A stretch of DNA of 64,000 nucleotides, from the NCBI GenBank assembly GCA_963971285.1, contig OZ020254.1, forward strand, positions 9,300,001 through 9,364,000. The letters run 5' to 3'. The stretch is from Astropecten irregularis. Taxonomy: Eukaryota; Echinodermata; Asteroidea; Paxillosida; Astropectinidae. Positions 22,030 through 34,200 of this stretch are shown piece by piece (position 1 is the stretch's first letter; every line of letters begins with the position of its first letter). The notes below the pieces were generated by a model that did not search any database, had not been told where the DNA came from, and worked only from the letters and a program-made list of their open reading frames with translations. The position numbers were made by a program, and so were the translations under genes.

Positions 22030-22037
22030 GCACAGTG
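22030..22037 (-). repeat. Right terminal inverted repeat
   Basis: GCACAGTG, the exact reverse complement of the left tip CACTGTGC. Inward of the eighth base the two tips agree only partly. Confidence 0.8.
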
Positions 22038-22040
22038 TAA
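22038..22040. other. Target-site duplication TAA, right copy
   Basis: The first three bases after GCACAGTG, continuing directly into GTGCATTTAAATAG of the monomer. Confidence 0.85.
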
Positions 22041-25000
22041 GTGCATTTAAATAGCGCCTGCTCAGCTACTTTTTCGCATAGCGTGTGGTGCTATACGTTG
22101 ATTTTTGGCAATAAAAATTACTTTGAGGCACAGCTCCTTTTTTTCTGTAGAGCACATCTGGGGCTATATTTCGTGCAAGTTTCAGCTCGATTGACTAAGT
22201 ATTGAGGGAGAAATTTCAAAGTTTAGCTTAAAAAAGGATCTCATAGTATAAGTGCAGTTTTAATGTCGCCTGCTCTGCGACTTTTTCGCATAGCGTGTGG
22301 TGATATACGTTGATTTTTGGCAATAAAAATAACTTTGAAATTTGGCACAGCTTCTACTTTTCCTGTAGAGCACACCTAAGGCTATATTTCGTGCAACTTT
22401 CAGCTCGATTGACTAAATATTGAGGGAGAAATTTCAAAGTTTAGCTTAAAAAAGGATCTCATACTCTAAGTGCAGTTTTAATGTCGCCTGCTCTGCTACT
22501 TTTTCGCATAGCGTGTGGTGCTAAACTTTGATTTGTGGCCATGAAAATGACTTTGAAATTTGGCACAGCTCCTATTTTCCTGTAGAGCACATCTGGGGCT
22601 ATATTTCGTGCAAGTTTCAGCTTGATTGACTAAATATTGATTGAGAAATTTTAAAGTTTAGGTTAAAAAAGTATCTCGTAGTCTAAGTGCAGTTTTAATG
22701 TCGCCTGCTCAGCTACTTTTTCGCATAGCGTGTGGTGATATACGTTGATTTTTGGCAATAAAAATGACTTTGAAATTTGGCACAGCTTGTATTTTTCCTG
22801 TAGAGCACACCTAGGGCTATATTTCGTGCAAGTTTCAGCTCGATTAACAAAGTATTGAGGGAAAAATTTCAAAGTTTAGCGTAAAAAAGTATCTCATAGT
22901 CTAAGTGCATTTAAATAGCGCCTGCTCTGCTACTTTTTCGCATAGCGTGTGGTGCTATACGTTGATTTTTGGCAATAAAAATGACTTTGAAATTTGGCAC
23001 AGCTCCTACTTTTCTGTAGAGCACATCTGGGGCTATATTTCGTGCAAGTTTCAGCTTGATTGACTAAGTATTGAGGGAGAAATTTCAAAGTTTAGGTTAA
23101 AAAAGTATCTCGAAGTCTAAGTGCAGTTTTAATGTCGCCTGCTCAGCTACTTTTTCGCATAGCGTGTGGTGCTAAACTTGGATTTGTGGCCATGAAAATG
23201 TCTTTGAAATTTGGCACAGCTCCACCTTTCCTGTAGAGCACATCCGGGGCTATATTTCGTGCAAGTTTCAGCTGGATTGACTAAATATTGAGGGAGACAT
23301 TTTAAAGTTTAGGTTAAAAAAGTATCTCGAAGTCTAAGTGCAGTTTTAATGTCGCCTGCTCAGCTACTTTTTCGCATAGCGTGTGGTGCTAAACTTGGAT
23401 TTGTTGCTATGAAAATGACTTTGAAATTTGGCACAGCTCCTACTTTTCTGTAGAGCACATCTAGGGCTATATTTCGTGCAAGTTTCAGCTCGATTGAGTA
23501 AATATTGAGGGAGAAATTTTAAAGTTTAGCGTAAAAAAGTATCTCATAGTCTAAGTGCATTTAAATAGCGCCTGCTCAGCTACTTTTTCGCATAGCGTGT
23601 GGTGCTATACGTTGATTTTTGGCAATAAAAATGACTTTGAGGCACAGCTCCTTTTTTTCTGTAGAGCACATCTGGGGCTATATTTCGTGCAAGTTTCAGC
23701 TCGATTGACTAAGTATTGAGGGAGAAATTTCAAAGTTTAGCTTAAAAAAGGATCTCATAGTATAAGTGCAGTTTTAATGTCGCCTGCTCTGCGACTTTTT
23801 CGCATAGCGTGTGGTGATATACGTTGATTTTTGGCAATAAAAATAACTTTGAAATTTGGCACAGCTTCTCCTTTTCCTGTAGAGCACACCTAAGGCTATA
23901 TTTCGTGCAACTTTCAGCTCGATTGACTAAATATTGAGGGAGAAATTTCAAAGTTTAGCTTAAAAAAGGATCTCATACTCTAAGTGCAGTTTTAATGTCG
24001 CCTGCTCTGCTACTTTTTCGCATAGCGTGTGGTGCTAAACTTTGATTTGTGGCCATGAAAATGACTTTGAAATTTGGCACAGCTCCTATTTTCCTGTAGA
24101 GCACATCTGGGGCTATATTTCGTGCAAGTTTCAGCTTGATTGACTAAGTATTGAGGGAGAAATTTCAAAGTTTAGCGTAAAAAAGTATCTCATAGTCTAA
24201 GTGCATTTAAATAGCGCCTGCTCTGCTACTTTTTCGCATAGCGTGTGGTGCTATACGTTGATTTTTGGCAATAAAAATGACTTTGAAATTTGGCACAGCT
24301 CCTACTTTTCTGTAGAGCACATCTGGGGCTATATTTCGTGCAAGTTTCAGCTTGATTGACTAAGTATTGAGGGAGAAATTTCAAAGTTTAGGTTAAAAAA
24401 GTATCTCGAAGTCTAAGTGCAGTTTTAATGTCGCCTGCTCAGCTACTTTTTCGCATAGCGTGTGGTGCTAAACTTGGATTTGTGGCCATGAAAATGTCTT
24501 TGAAATTTGGCACAGCTCCACCTTTCCTGTAGAGCACATCTGGGGCTATATTTCGTGCAAGTTTCAGCTGGATTGACTAAATATTGAGGGAGACATTTTA
24601 AAGTTTAGGTTAAAAAAGTATCTCGAAGTCTAAGTGCAGTTTTAATGTCGCCTGCTCAGCTACTTTTTCGCATAGCGTGTGGTGCTAAACTTGGATTTGT
24701 TGCTATGAAAATGACTTTGAAATTTGGCACAGCTCCTACTTTTCTGTAGAGCACATCTGGGACTATATTTCGTGCAAGTTTCAGCTCGATTGAGTAAATA
24801 TTGAGGGAGAAATTTTAAAGTTTAGCTTAAAAAAGGATCTCATAGTCTAAGTGCAGTTTTAATGTCGCCTGCTCTGCTACTTTTTCGCATAGCGTGTGGT
24901 GATATACGTTGATTTTTGGCAATAAAAATAACTTTGAAATTTGGCACAGCTTCTACTTTTCCTGTAGAGCACACCTAAGGCTATATTTCGTGCAAGTTTC

Positions 25001-25969
25001 AGCTCGATTGACTAAGTATTGAGGGAAAAATTTCAAAGTTTAGCGTAAACAAGTATCTCATAGTCTAAGTGCAGTTTTAATGTCGCCTGCTCAGCTGCTT
25101 TTTCCAAGAGCGTGTGGTGCTAAACTTGGATTTGTGACCATGAAAATGACTTTGAAATTTGGCACAGCTCCTATTTCCCTGTAGAGCACATCTGGGGCTA
25201 TATTTCGTGCAAGTTTCAGCTCGATTGAGTAAATATTGAGGGAGAAATTTCAAAGTTTAGCTTAAAAAAGGATCTCATAGTCTAAGTGCAGTTTTAATGT
25301 CGCCTGCTCTGCGACTTTTTCGCATAGCGTGTGGTGATATACGTTGATTTTTGGCAATAAAAATAACTTTGAAATTTGGCACAGCTTCTCCTTTTCCTGT
25401 AGAGCACACCTAAGGCTATATTTCGTGCAACTTTCAGCTCGATTGACTAAATATTGAGGGAGAAATTTCAAAGTTTAGCTTAAAAAAGGATCTCATACTC
25501 TAAGTGCAGTTTTAATGTCGCCTGCTCTGCTACTTTTTCGCATAGCGTGTGGTGCTAAACTTTGATTTGTGGCCATGAAAATGACTTTGAAATTTGGCAC
25601 AGCTCCTATTTTCCTGTAGAGCACATCTGGGGCTATATTTCGTGCAAGTTTCAGCTTGATTGACTAAGTATTGAGGGAGAAATTTCAAAGTTTAGCGTAA
25701 AAAAGTATCTCATAGTCTAAGTGCAGTTTAAATAGCGCCTGCTCAGCTACTTTTTCGCATAGCGTGTGGTGCTAAACTTGGATTTGTTGCTATGAAAATG
25801 ACTTTGAAATTTGGCACAGCTCCTACTTTTCTGTAGAGCACATCTGGGGCTATATTTCGTGCAACTTTCAGCTCGATTGACTAAATATTGAGGGAGAAAT
25901 TTCAAAGTTTAGCTTAAAAAAGGATCTCATAGTCTAAGTGCAGTTTTAATGTCGCCTGCTCTGCTACTT

Positions 25970-27710
25970 TTTCGCATAGCGTGTGGTGATATACGTTGAT
26001 TTTTGGCAATAAAAATAACTTTGAAATTTGGCACAGCTTCTACTTTTCCTGTAGAGCACACCTAAGGCTATATTTCGTGCAACTTTCAGCTCGATTGACT
26101 AAATATTGAGGGAGAAATTTCAAAGTTTAGCTTAAAAAAGGATCTCATACTCTAAGTGCAGTTTTAATGTCGCCTGCTCTGCTACTTTTTCGCATAGCGT
26201 GTGGTGCTAAACTTTGATTTGTGGCCATGAAAATGACTTTGAAATTTGGCACAGCTCCTATTTTCCTGTAGAGCACATCTGGGGCTATATTTCGTGCAAG
26301 TTTCAGCTCGATTGACTAAATATTGAGGGAGAAATTTTAAAGTTTAGGTTAAAAAAGTATCTCGTAGTCTAAGTGCAGTTTTAATGTCGCCTGCTCAGCT
26401 ACTTTTTCCAAGAGCGTGTGGTGCTAAACTTGGAATTGTGACCATGAAAATGACTTTGAAATTTGGTACAGCTCCTATTTTCCTGTAGAACACATCTGGG
26501 GCTATATTTCGTGCAAGTTTCAGCTCGATTGACTAAGTATTGAGGGAGAAATTTCAAACTTTAGCGTAAAAAAGTATCTCATAGTCTAAGTGCATTTAAA
26601 TAGCGCCTGCTCAGCTACTTTTTCGCATAGCGTGTGGTGCTAAACTTGGATTTGTGGCTATGAAAATGACTTTGAAATTTGGCACAGCTCCTCCTTTCCT
26701 GTAGAGCACATCTGGGGCTATATTTCATGCAAGTTTCAGCTCGATTGACTAAATATTGAGGGAGACATTTTAAAGTTTAGGTTAAAAAAGTATCTCGAAG
26801 TCTAAGTGCAGTTTTAATGTCGCCTGCTCAGCTACTTTTTCGCATAGCGTGTGGTGATATACGTTGATTTTTGGCAATAAAAATAACTTTGAAATTTGGC
26901 ACAGCTTCTACTTTTCCTGTAGAGCACACCTAAGGCTATATTTCGTGCAACTTTCAGCTCGATTGACTAAATATTGAGGGAGAAATTTCAAAGTTTAGCT
27001 TAAAAAAGGATCTCATACTCTAAGTGCAGTTTTAATGTCGCCTGCTCTGCTACTTTTTCGCATAGCGTGTGGTGCTAAACTTTGATTTGTGGCCATGAAA
27101 ATGACTTTGAAATTTGGCACAGCTCCTATTTTCCTGTAGAGCACATCTGGGGCTATATTTCGTGCAAGTTTCAGCTCGATTGACTAAATATTGAGGGAGA
27201 AATTTTAAAGTTTAGGTTAAAAAAGTATCTCGTAGTCTAAGTGCAGTTTTAATGTCGCCTGCTCAGCTACTTTTTCCAAGAGCGTGTGGTGCTAAACTTG
27301 GAATTGTGACCATGAAAATGACTTTGAAATTTGGTACAGCTCCTATTTTCTTGTAGAGCACATCTGGGGCTATATTTCGTGCAAGTTTCAGCTCGATTGA
27401 CTAAGTATTGAGGGAGAAATTTCAAACTTTAGCGTAAAAAAGTATCTCATAGTCTAAGTGCATTTAAATAGCGCCTGCTCAGCTACTTTTTCGCATAGCG
27501 TGTGGTGCTAAACTTGGATTTGTGGCTATGAAAATGACTTTGAAATTTGGCACAGCTCCTCCTTTCCTGTAGAGCACATCTGGGGCTATATTTCATGCAA
27601 GTTTCAGCTGGATTGACTAAATATTGAGGGAGACATTTTAAAGTTTAGGTTAAAAAAGTATCTCGAAGTCTAAGTGCAGTTTTAATGTCGCCTGCTCAGC
27701 TACTTTTTCG
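25970..27710 (+). repeat. Tandem duplication of 868 bp (4 monomers)
   Basis: The rare variant TTGGAATTGTGACC occurs at about 26,431 and 27,299, 868 bp apart, and the flanking monomers agree in class order. Copies differ at a few bases, such as CAGCTCGATTG versus CAGCTGGATTG in the last unit. The match ends near 27,715 where GTGATATACG becomes GTGCTAAAC. Confidence 0.75.
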
Positions 27711-28249
27711 CATAGCGTGTGGTGCTAAACTTGGATTTGTTGCTATGAAAATGACTTTGAAATTTGGCACAGCTCCTACTTTTCTGTAGAGAACATCTGG
27801 GGCTATATTTCGTGCAAGTTTCAGCTCGATTGAGTAAATATTGAGGGAGAAATTTTAAAGTTTAGGTTAAAAAAGTATCTCGTAGTCTAAGTGCAGTTTT
27901 AATGTCGCCTGCTCAGCTACTTTTTTGCATAGCGTGTGGTGATATACGTTGATTTTTGGCAATAAAAATGACTTTGAAATTTGGCACAGCTTGTATTTTT
28001 CCTGTAGAGCACACCTAGGGCTATATTTCGTGCAAGTTTCAGCTCGATTGACTAAGTATTGAGGGAAAAATTTCAAAGTTTAGCGTAAACGAGTATCTCA
28101 TAGTCTAAGTGCAGTTTTAATGTCGCCTGCTCAGCTACTTTTTCCAAGAGCGTGTGGTGCTAAACTTGGATTTGTGACCATGAAAATGACTTCGAAATTT
28201 GGCACAGCTCCACCTTTCCTGTAGAGCACATCTGGGGCTATATTTCGTG

Positions 28250-31200
28250 CAAGTTTCAGCTGGATTGACTAAATATTGAGGGAGACATTTTAAAGTTTAG
28301 GTTAAAAAAGTATCTCGAAGTCTAAGTGCAGTTTTAATGTCGCCTGCTCAGCTACTTTTTCGCATAGCGTGTGGTGCTAAACTTGGATTTGTTGCTATGA
28401 AAATGACTTTGAAATTTGGCACAGCTCCTACTTTTCTGTAGAGCACATCTGGGGCTATATTTCGTGCAAGTATCAGCTCGATTGAGTAAATATTGAGGGA
28501 GAAATTTTAAAGTTTAGGTTAAAAAAGTATCTCGTAGTCTAAGTGCAGTTTTAATGTCGCCTGCTCAGCTACTTTTTTGCATAGCGTGTGGTGATATACG
28601 TTGATTTTTGGCAATAAAAATGACTTTGAAATTTGGCACAGCTTGTATTTTTCCTGTAGAGCACACCTAGGGCTATATTTCGTGCAAGTTTCAGCTCGAT
28701 TGACTAAGTATTGAGGGAAAAATTTCAAAGTTTAGCGTAAACAAGTATCTCATAGTCTAAGTGCAGTTTTAATGTCGCCTGCTCAGCTACTTTTTCCAAG
28801 AGCGTGTGGTGCTAAACTTGGATTTGTGACCATGAAAATGACTTTGAAATTTGGCACAGCTTCTACTTTTCCTGTAGAGCACACCTAAGGCTATATTTCG
28901 TGCAACTTTCAGCTCGATTGACTAAATATTGAGGGAGAAATTTCAAAGTTTAGCTTAAAAAAGGATCTCATACTCTAAGTGCAGTTTTAATGTCGCCTGC
29001 TCTGCTACTTTTTCGCATAGCGTGTGGTGCTAAACTTTGATTTGTGGCCATGAAAATGACTTTGAAATTTGGCACAGCTCCTACTTTCCTGTAGAGCACA
29101 TCTGGGGCTATATTTCGTGCAAGTTTCAGCTCGATTGACTAAGTATTGAGGGAGAAATTTCAAAGTTTAGCGTAAAAAAGTATCTCATAGTCTAAGTGCA
29201 GTTTAAATAGCGCCTCCTCAGCTACTTTTTCGCATAGCGTGTGGTGCTATACGTTGATTTTTGGCAATAAAATTGACTTTGAAATTTGGCACAGCTCCTA
29301 CTTTTCTGTAGAGCACATCTGGGGCTATATTTCGTGCAAGTTTCAGCTCGATTGACTAGGTATTGAGGGAGAAATTTCAAAGTTTAGCTTAAAAAAGGAT
29401 CTCATAGTCTAAGTGCAGTTTTAATGTCGCCTGCTCTGCTTCTTTTTCGCATAGCGTGTGGTGATATACGTTGATTTTTGGCAATAAAAATAACTTTGAA
29501 ATTTGGCACAGCTTCTACTTTTCCTGTAGAGCACACCTAAGGCTATATTTCGTGCAAGTTTCAGCTCGATTGACTAAGTATTGAGGGAGAAATTTCAAAG
29601 TTTAGCGTAAAAAAGTATCTCATAGTCTAAGTGCAGTTTAAATAGCGCCTCCTCAGCTACTTTTTCGCATAGCGTGTGGTGCTATACGTTGATTTTTGGC
29701 AATAAAATTGACTTTGAAATTTGGCACAGCTCCTACTTTTCTGTAGAGCACATCTGGGGCTATATTTCGTGCAAGTTTCAGCTCGATTGACTAGGTATTG
29801 AGGGAGAAATTTCAAAGTTTAGCTTAAAAAAGGATCTCATAGTCTAAGTGCAGTTTTAATGTCGCCTGCTCTGCTACTTTTTCGCATAGCGTGTGGTGAT
29901 ATACGTTGATTTTTGGCGATAAAAATAACTTTGAAATTTGGCACAGCTTCTACTTTTCCTGTAGAGCACACCTAAGGCTATATTTCGTGCAACTTTCAGC
30001 TCGATTGACTAAATATTGAGGGAGAAATTTCAAAGTTTAGCTTAAAAAAGGATCTCATACTCTAAGTGCAGTTTTAATGTCGCCTGCTCTGCTACTTTTT
30101 CGCATATCGTGTGGTGCTTAACTTTGATTTGTGGCCATGAAATTGACTTTGAAATTTGGCACAGCTCCTATTTTCCTGTAGAGCACATCTGGGGCTATAT
30201 TTCGTGCAAGTTTCAGCTCGATTGACTAAATAGTGATTGAGAAATTTTAAAGTTTAGGTTAAAAAAGTATCTCGTAGTCTAAGTGCAGTTTTAATGTCGC
30301 CTGCTCAGCTACTTTTTCGCATAGCGTGTGGTGATATACGTTGATTTTTGGCAATAAAAATGACTTGGAAATTTGGCACAGCTTGTATTTTTCCTGTAGA
30401 GCACACCTAGGGCTATATTTCGTGCAAGTTTCAGCTCGATTGACTAAGTATTGAGGGAAAAATTTCAAAGTTTAGCGTAAAAAAGTATCTCATAGTCTAA
30501 GTGCATTTAAATAGCGCCTGCTCAGCTACTTTTTCGCATAGCGTGTGGCGCTATACGTTGATTTTGGGCAATAAAAATGACTTTGAAATTTGACACAGCT
30601 CCTCTTTTTCTGTAGAGCACTTCTGGGGCTATATTTCGTGCAAGTTTCAGCTTGATTGACTAAGTATTGAGGGAGCAATTTTAAAGTTTAGGTTAAAAAA
30701 GGATCTCATACTCTAAGTGCAGTTTTAATGTCGCCTGCTCAGCTACTTTTTCCAAGAGCGTGTGGTGCTAAACTTGGATTTTTGGCAATAAAAATGACTT
30801 TGAAATTTGGCACAGCTTGTATTTTTCCTGTATAGAGCACACCTAGGGCTATATTTCGTGCAAGTTTCAGCTCGATTGACTAAGTATTGAGGGAAAAATT
30901 TCAAAGTTTAGGGTAAACAAGTATCTCATAGTCTAAGTGCAGTTTTAATGTCGCCTGCTCAGCTACTTTTTCCAAGAGCGTGTGGTGCTAAACTTGGATT
31001 TGTGACCATGAAAATGACTTTGAAATTTGGCACAGCTTCTACTTTTCCTGTAGAGCACACCTAAGGCTATATTTCGTGCAACTTTCAGCTCGATTGACTA
31101 AATATTGAGGGAGAAATTTCAAAGTTTAGCTTAAAAAAGGATCTCATACTCTAAGTCCAGTTTTAATGTCGCCTGCTCTGCTACTTTTTCGCATAGCGTG

Positions 31201-34200
31201 TGGTGCTAAACTTTGATTTGTGGCCATGAAAATGACTTTGAAATTTGGCACAGCTCCTACTTTCCTGTAGAGCACATCTGGGGCTATATTTCGTGCAAGT
31301 TTCAGGTCGATTGACTAAGTATTGAGGGAGAAATTTCAAAGTTTAGCGTAAAAAAGTATCTCATAGTCTAAGTGCAGTTTAAATAGCGCCTCCTCAGCTA
31401 CTTTTTCGCATAGCGTGTGGTGCTATACGTTGATTTTTGGCAATAAAATTGACTTTGAAATTTGGCACAGCTCCTACTTTTCTGTAGAGCACATCTGGGG
31501 CTATATTTCGTGCAAGTTTCAGCTCGATTGACTAGGTATTGAGGGAGAAATTTCAAAGTTTAGCTTAAAAAAGGATCTCATAGTCTAAGTGCAGTTTTAA
31601 TGTCGCCTGCTCTGCTACTTTTTCGCATAGCGTGTGGTGATATACGTTGATTTTTGGCGATAAAAATAACTTTGAAATTTGGCACAGCTTCTACTTTTCC
31701 TGTAGAGCACACCTAAGGCTATATTTCGTGCAACTTTCAGCTCGATTGACTAAATATTGAGGGAGAAATTTCAAAGTTTAGCTTAAAAAAGGATCTCATA
31801 CTCTAAGTGCAGTTTTAATGTCGCCTGCTCTGCTACTTTTTCGCATATCGTGTGGTGCTTAACTTTGATTTGTGGCCATGAAATTGACTTTGAAATTTGG
31901 CACAGCTCCTATTTTCCTGTAGAGCACATCTGGGGCTATATTTCGTGCAAGTTTCAGCTCGATTGACTAAATATTGATTGAGAAATTTTAAAGTTTAGGT
32001 TAAAAAAGTATCTCGTAGTCTAAGTGCAGTTTTAATGTCGCCTGCTCAGCTACTTTTTCGCATAGCGTGTGGTGATATACGTTGATTTTTGGCAATAAAA
32101 ATGACTTGGAAATTTGGCACAGCTTGTATTTTTCCTGTAGAGCACACCTAGGGCTATATTTCGTGCAAGTTTCAGCTCGATTGACTAAGTATTGAGGGAA
32201 AAATTTCAAAGTTTAGCGTAAAAAAGTATCTCATAGTCTAAGTGCATTTAAATAGCGCCTGCTCAGCTACTTTTTCGCATAGCGTGTGGCGCTATACGTT
32301 GATTTTGGGCAATAAAAATGACTTTGAAATTTGACACAGCTCCTCTTTTTCTGTAGAGCACCTCTGGGGCTATATTTCGTGCAAGTTTCAGCTTGATTGA
32401 CTAAGTATTGAGGGAGCAATTTTAAAGTTTAGGTTAAAAAAGGATCTCATACTCTAAGTGCAGTTTTAATGTCGCCTGCTCAGCTACTTTTTCCAAGAGC
32501 GTGTGGTGCTAAACTTGGATTTTTGGCAATAAAAATGACTTTGAAATTTGGCACAGCTTGTATTTTTCCTGTATAGAGCACACCTAGGGCTATATTTCGT
32601 GCAAGTTTCAGCTCGATTGACTAAGTATTGAGGGAAAAATTTCAAAGTTTAGGGTAAACAAGTATCTCATAGTCTAAGTGCAGTTTTAATGTCGCCTGCT
32701 CAGCTACTTTTTCCAAGAGCGTGTGGTGCTAAACTTGGATTTGTGACCATGAAAATGACTTTGAAATTTGGCACAGCTTGTATTTTTCCTGTAGAGCACA
32801 CCTAAGGCTATATTTCGTGCAACTTTCAGCTCGATTGACTAAATATTGAGGGAGAAATTTCAAAGTTAGCGTAAAAAAGTATCTCATAGTATGAGTGCAG
32901 TTTAAATAGCGCCTGCTCAGCTACTTTTTCGCATAGCGTGTGGTGCTATACGTTGATTGTTGGCAATAAAAATGACTTTGAAATTTGGCAAAGTTCCTAT
33001 TTTTCTGTAGAGCACATCTGGGGCTATATTTCGTGCAAGTTTCAGCTGGATTGACTAAATATTGAGGGAGACATTTTAAAGTTTAGGTTAAAAAAGTATC
33101 TCGAAGTCTAAGTGCAGTTTTAATGTCGCCTGCTCAGCTACTTTTTCGCATAGCGTGTGGTGCTAAACTTGGATTTGTTGCTATGAAAATGACTTTGAAA
33201 TTTGGCACAGCTCCTACTTTTCTGTAGAGCACATCTGGGGCTATATTTCGTGCAAGTATCAGCTCGATTGAGTAAATATTGAGGGAGAAATTTTAAAGTT
33301 TAGGTTAAAAAAGTATCTCGTAGTCTAAGTGCAGTTTTAATGTCGCCTGCTCAGCTACTTTTTTGCATAGCGTGTGGTGATATACGTTGATTTTTGGCAA
33401 TAAAAATGACTTTGAAATTTGGCACAGCTTGTATTTTTCCTGTAGAGCACACCTAGGGCTATATTTCGTGCAAGTTTCAGCTCGATTGACTAAGTATTGA
33501 GGGAAAAATTTCAAAGTTTAGCGTAAACAAGTATCTCATAGTCTAAGTGCAGTTTTAATGTCGCCTGCTCAGCTACTTTTTCCAAGAGCGTGTGGTGCTA
33601 AACTTGGATTTGTGACCATGAAAATGACTTTGAAATTTGGCACAGCTTCTACTTTTCCTGTAGAGCACACCTAAGGCTATATTTCGTGCAACTTTCAGCT
33701 CGATTGACTAAATATTGAGGGAGAAATTTCAAAGTTTAGCTTAAAAAAGGATCTCATACTCTAAGTGCAGTTTTAATGTCGCCTGCTCTGCTACTTTTTC
33801 GCATAGCGTGTGGTGCTAAACTTTGATTTGTGGCCATGAAAATGACTTTGAAATTTGGCACAGCTCCTACTTTCCTGTAGAGCACATCTGGGGCTATATT
33901 TCGTGCAAGTTTCAGCTCGATTGACTAAGTATTGAGGGAGAAATTTCAAAGTTTAGCGTAAAAAAGTATCTCATAGTCTAAGTGCAGTTTAAATAGCGCC
34001 TCCTCAGCTACTTTTTCGCATAGCGTGTGGTGCTATACGTTGATTTTTGGCAATAAAATTGACTTTGAAATTTGGCACAGCTCCTACTTTTCTGTAGAGC
34101 ACATCTGGGGCTATATTTCGTGCAAGTTTCAGCTCGATTGACTAGGTATTGAGGGAGAAATTTCAAAGTTTAGCTTAAAAAAGGATCTCATAGTCTAAGT

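Larger units (their letters stand above)
13215..22037. mobile_element. CACTA/EnSpm-like DNA transposon, 8,823 bp, no transposase seen
   Basis: The satellite is interrupted by 8,823 bp of unrelated DNA that begins CACTGTGC and ends GCACAGTG, an 8-bp perfect terminal inverted repeat. TAA precedes it (13212-13214) and TAA follows it (22038-22040). Joining AGTC-TAA-GTGCATTT recreates the ordinary monomer sequence seen for example near 4990. CACTA/CACTG tips, a 3-bp target duplication and dense subterminal repeats are the known hallmarks of the CACTA (EnSpm, CMC) superfamily. PIF/Harbinger elements also make 3-bp duplications at TWA, but their tips usually start with G. No transposase-like reading frame is visible, so the copy is probably non-autonomous. 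It carries a candidate spliced gene, a SINE relic and foldback motifs. Confidence 0.85.

Noticed and set aside
13215..22037. Retrotransposon or LTR element as the identity of the insert
   Set aside because: No long terminal repeats, no poly-A end, no reverse transcriptase-like frame; the ends are inverted and the duplication is 3 bp.
21794..22046. Two overlapping reverse frames in the right end of the transposon
   Set aside because: They lie over the GC-rich subterminal repeats and one runs into the satellite. Openness is explained by the repeated GTTTCC composition.
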